Of a stretch of DNA of 64,000 nucleotides, positions 63,401-64,000 are shown one piece after another. How positions within the stretch are numbered: the first letter of the stretch is position 1; each line of letters opens with the position of its first letter. The DNA comes from Anolis sagrei. Lineage: Eukaryota; Chordata; Lepidosauria; Squamata; Anolidae. The notes under the pieces are model-generated. The model was not told where the DNA came from. It was given only the letters and a program-made list of their open reading frames with translations, and made no database searches. The position numbers were made by a program, and so were the translations under genes. The stretch is taken from NCBI RefSeq assembly GCF_037176765.1, contig NC_090023.1, positions 141,313,366-141,377,365 of the forward strand, read 5' to 3'.

Positions 63401-63560
63401 CTCCAGTTACAATGTTCCCAATATGGTTATTCCATAATTTTTTAAAATGAAGGCCACACAAAAAAGCAAAATCCGCCTCTTTAGCAAGCCTTGCAAATGT
63501 TTGATTAGTATACTATACCTGGCATCACGGGTGGAGGATGTTTAAGGAGCCCTGCAGCAG

Positions 63561-63762
63561 CCTCATCACACTAGACTAGAGGACGAATCCACTTTAAATC
63601 CGGTTGCTGCCTCCTGCAGAATTCTGGGGTTTGTAGTTTAGGGAGGAGCCTTTAACAGCCCCAGTGGGGCTGTTAAAGGCTCCTCCCTAAACTACAAACC
63701 CCAGAATTCTGCAGGAGGCAGAAATCGGATTTAAAGTGGATTCGTCCTCTAGTGTGACGAGG
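63561..63762. mobile_element. Fold-back MITE, 202 bp
   Basis: Arms of about 98 bp: CTAGAGGACGAATCCACTTT, CTGCAGAATTCTGGGGTTTG and TTTAGGGAGGAGCCTTTAAC on the left and their reverse complement on the right, meeting at GCCCCAGTGGGGC. Few mismatches. No target duplication could be read. Confidence 0.88.
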
Positions 63763-63779
63763 TAGCTGGTGGCATCAAA

Positions 63780-64000
63780 GGAAAGAAGGAGGCACAGACC
63801 TGGATCTCTTCCTCTCGTTCTCTCCTCCTTCAGCCGGTGGCCAGCGTGGGAAGCCTCTGGAAGGAAGCTCAGGGAGGGAGAAGCCAAACGGGAGGCAGGC
63901 AGGCAGGCTCGGTTTCCCTTCTCCTCCTCCTCCTCTTCCTCCATTTCTTCTTCCTCCTCCTCCTCCTCCTCTCCCGCGCGAGGCATGTTAATGAGGGGGA
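63780..64000. other. GC-rich, (TCC)n-rich block at window edge
   Basis: Pyrimidine-rich (TCC)n at 63920-63980, then CCCGCGCGAGG. It could be the edge of a CpG-rich promoter lying further right. The Glu-rich frame on the - strand is a product of (TCC)n and runs into the MITE, so it is not called as a gene. Confidence 0.4.

Noticed and set aside
63687-63986. Glu-rich frame on the - strand
   Set aside because: It comes from a (TCC)n tract and runs into a MITE arm. No domain and no splice context support a gene.
36900-64000. SORBS1 exons, expected next to PDLIM1 from mammalian gene order
   Set aside because: I looked for the C-terminal SH3-type sequence on the - strand and found nothing. The gene probably lies beyond the window.

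Overview
The window is vertebrate nuclear DNA, almost certainly from a squamate reptile (lizard). It has split genes with GT-AG introns, AT-rich intergenic sequence, and the dense repeat mix typical of lizards: CR1 and L2-like LINEs, tRNA-derived SINEs, many short hAT elements, Helitrons and Penelope-like fold-backs. An iguanian-type genome is likely, but I cannot name the species. No prokaryotic genes, CRISPR array or intact mobile-element gene is present.

Two host genes are supported. The last three coding exons of HELLS (LSH, an SNF2-family chromatin remodeller) lie on the + strand at 881-3091, followed by a short 3' UTR and an AATAAA at 3321. The whole of PDLIM1 (CLP36/elfin, a PDZ-LIM protein) lies on the - strand. 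Its seven coding exons run from the ATG at 36299 down to the stop at 4238. Exon phases all agree and give an uninterrupted 323-residue protein with a PDZ domain, a ZM-like motif and a C-terminal LIM domain with all eight zinc ligands. The two genes are tail to tail with under 0.9 kb between the HELLS poly(A) signal and the PDLIM1 stop. In mammals the CYP2C cluster and ACSM6 lie between them.

Layout: 1-3.35 kb, HELLS 3' end with an L2 and a hAT element in its introns. 3.35-4.24 kb, short intergenic space and PDLIM1 3' UTR. 4.24-36.3 kb, PDLIM1, whose introns hold most of the mobile-element fossils, many nested. 36.15-36.5 kb, GC-rich PDLIM1 promoter and first exon, with a Helitron 3' end about 240 bp upstream of the start codon. 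36.5-64 kb, upstream intergenic DNA with no exon I can support. It holds hAT, Helitron, L2 and SINE copies, a perfect 97-bp palindrome at 43.4 kb, a cluster of about 260-bp repeats at 61.2-62.8 kb, and two repeat-poor stretches (about 55.0-56.9 and 57.4-59.0 kb) that could hold conserved regulatory DNA. The right end (63.78-64.0 kb) turns GC- and pyrimidine-rich.

I found no convincing new gene system. The most interesting signals are the minimal HELLS-PDLIM1 interval, the shared central-TA target preference of the hAT copies (two of them at the same TCTAGA site of CR1), the fold-back structures, and the datable nests of elements with target-site duplications.
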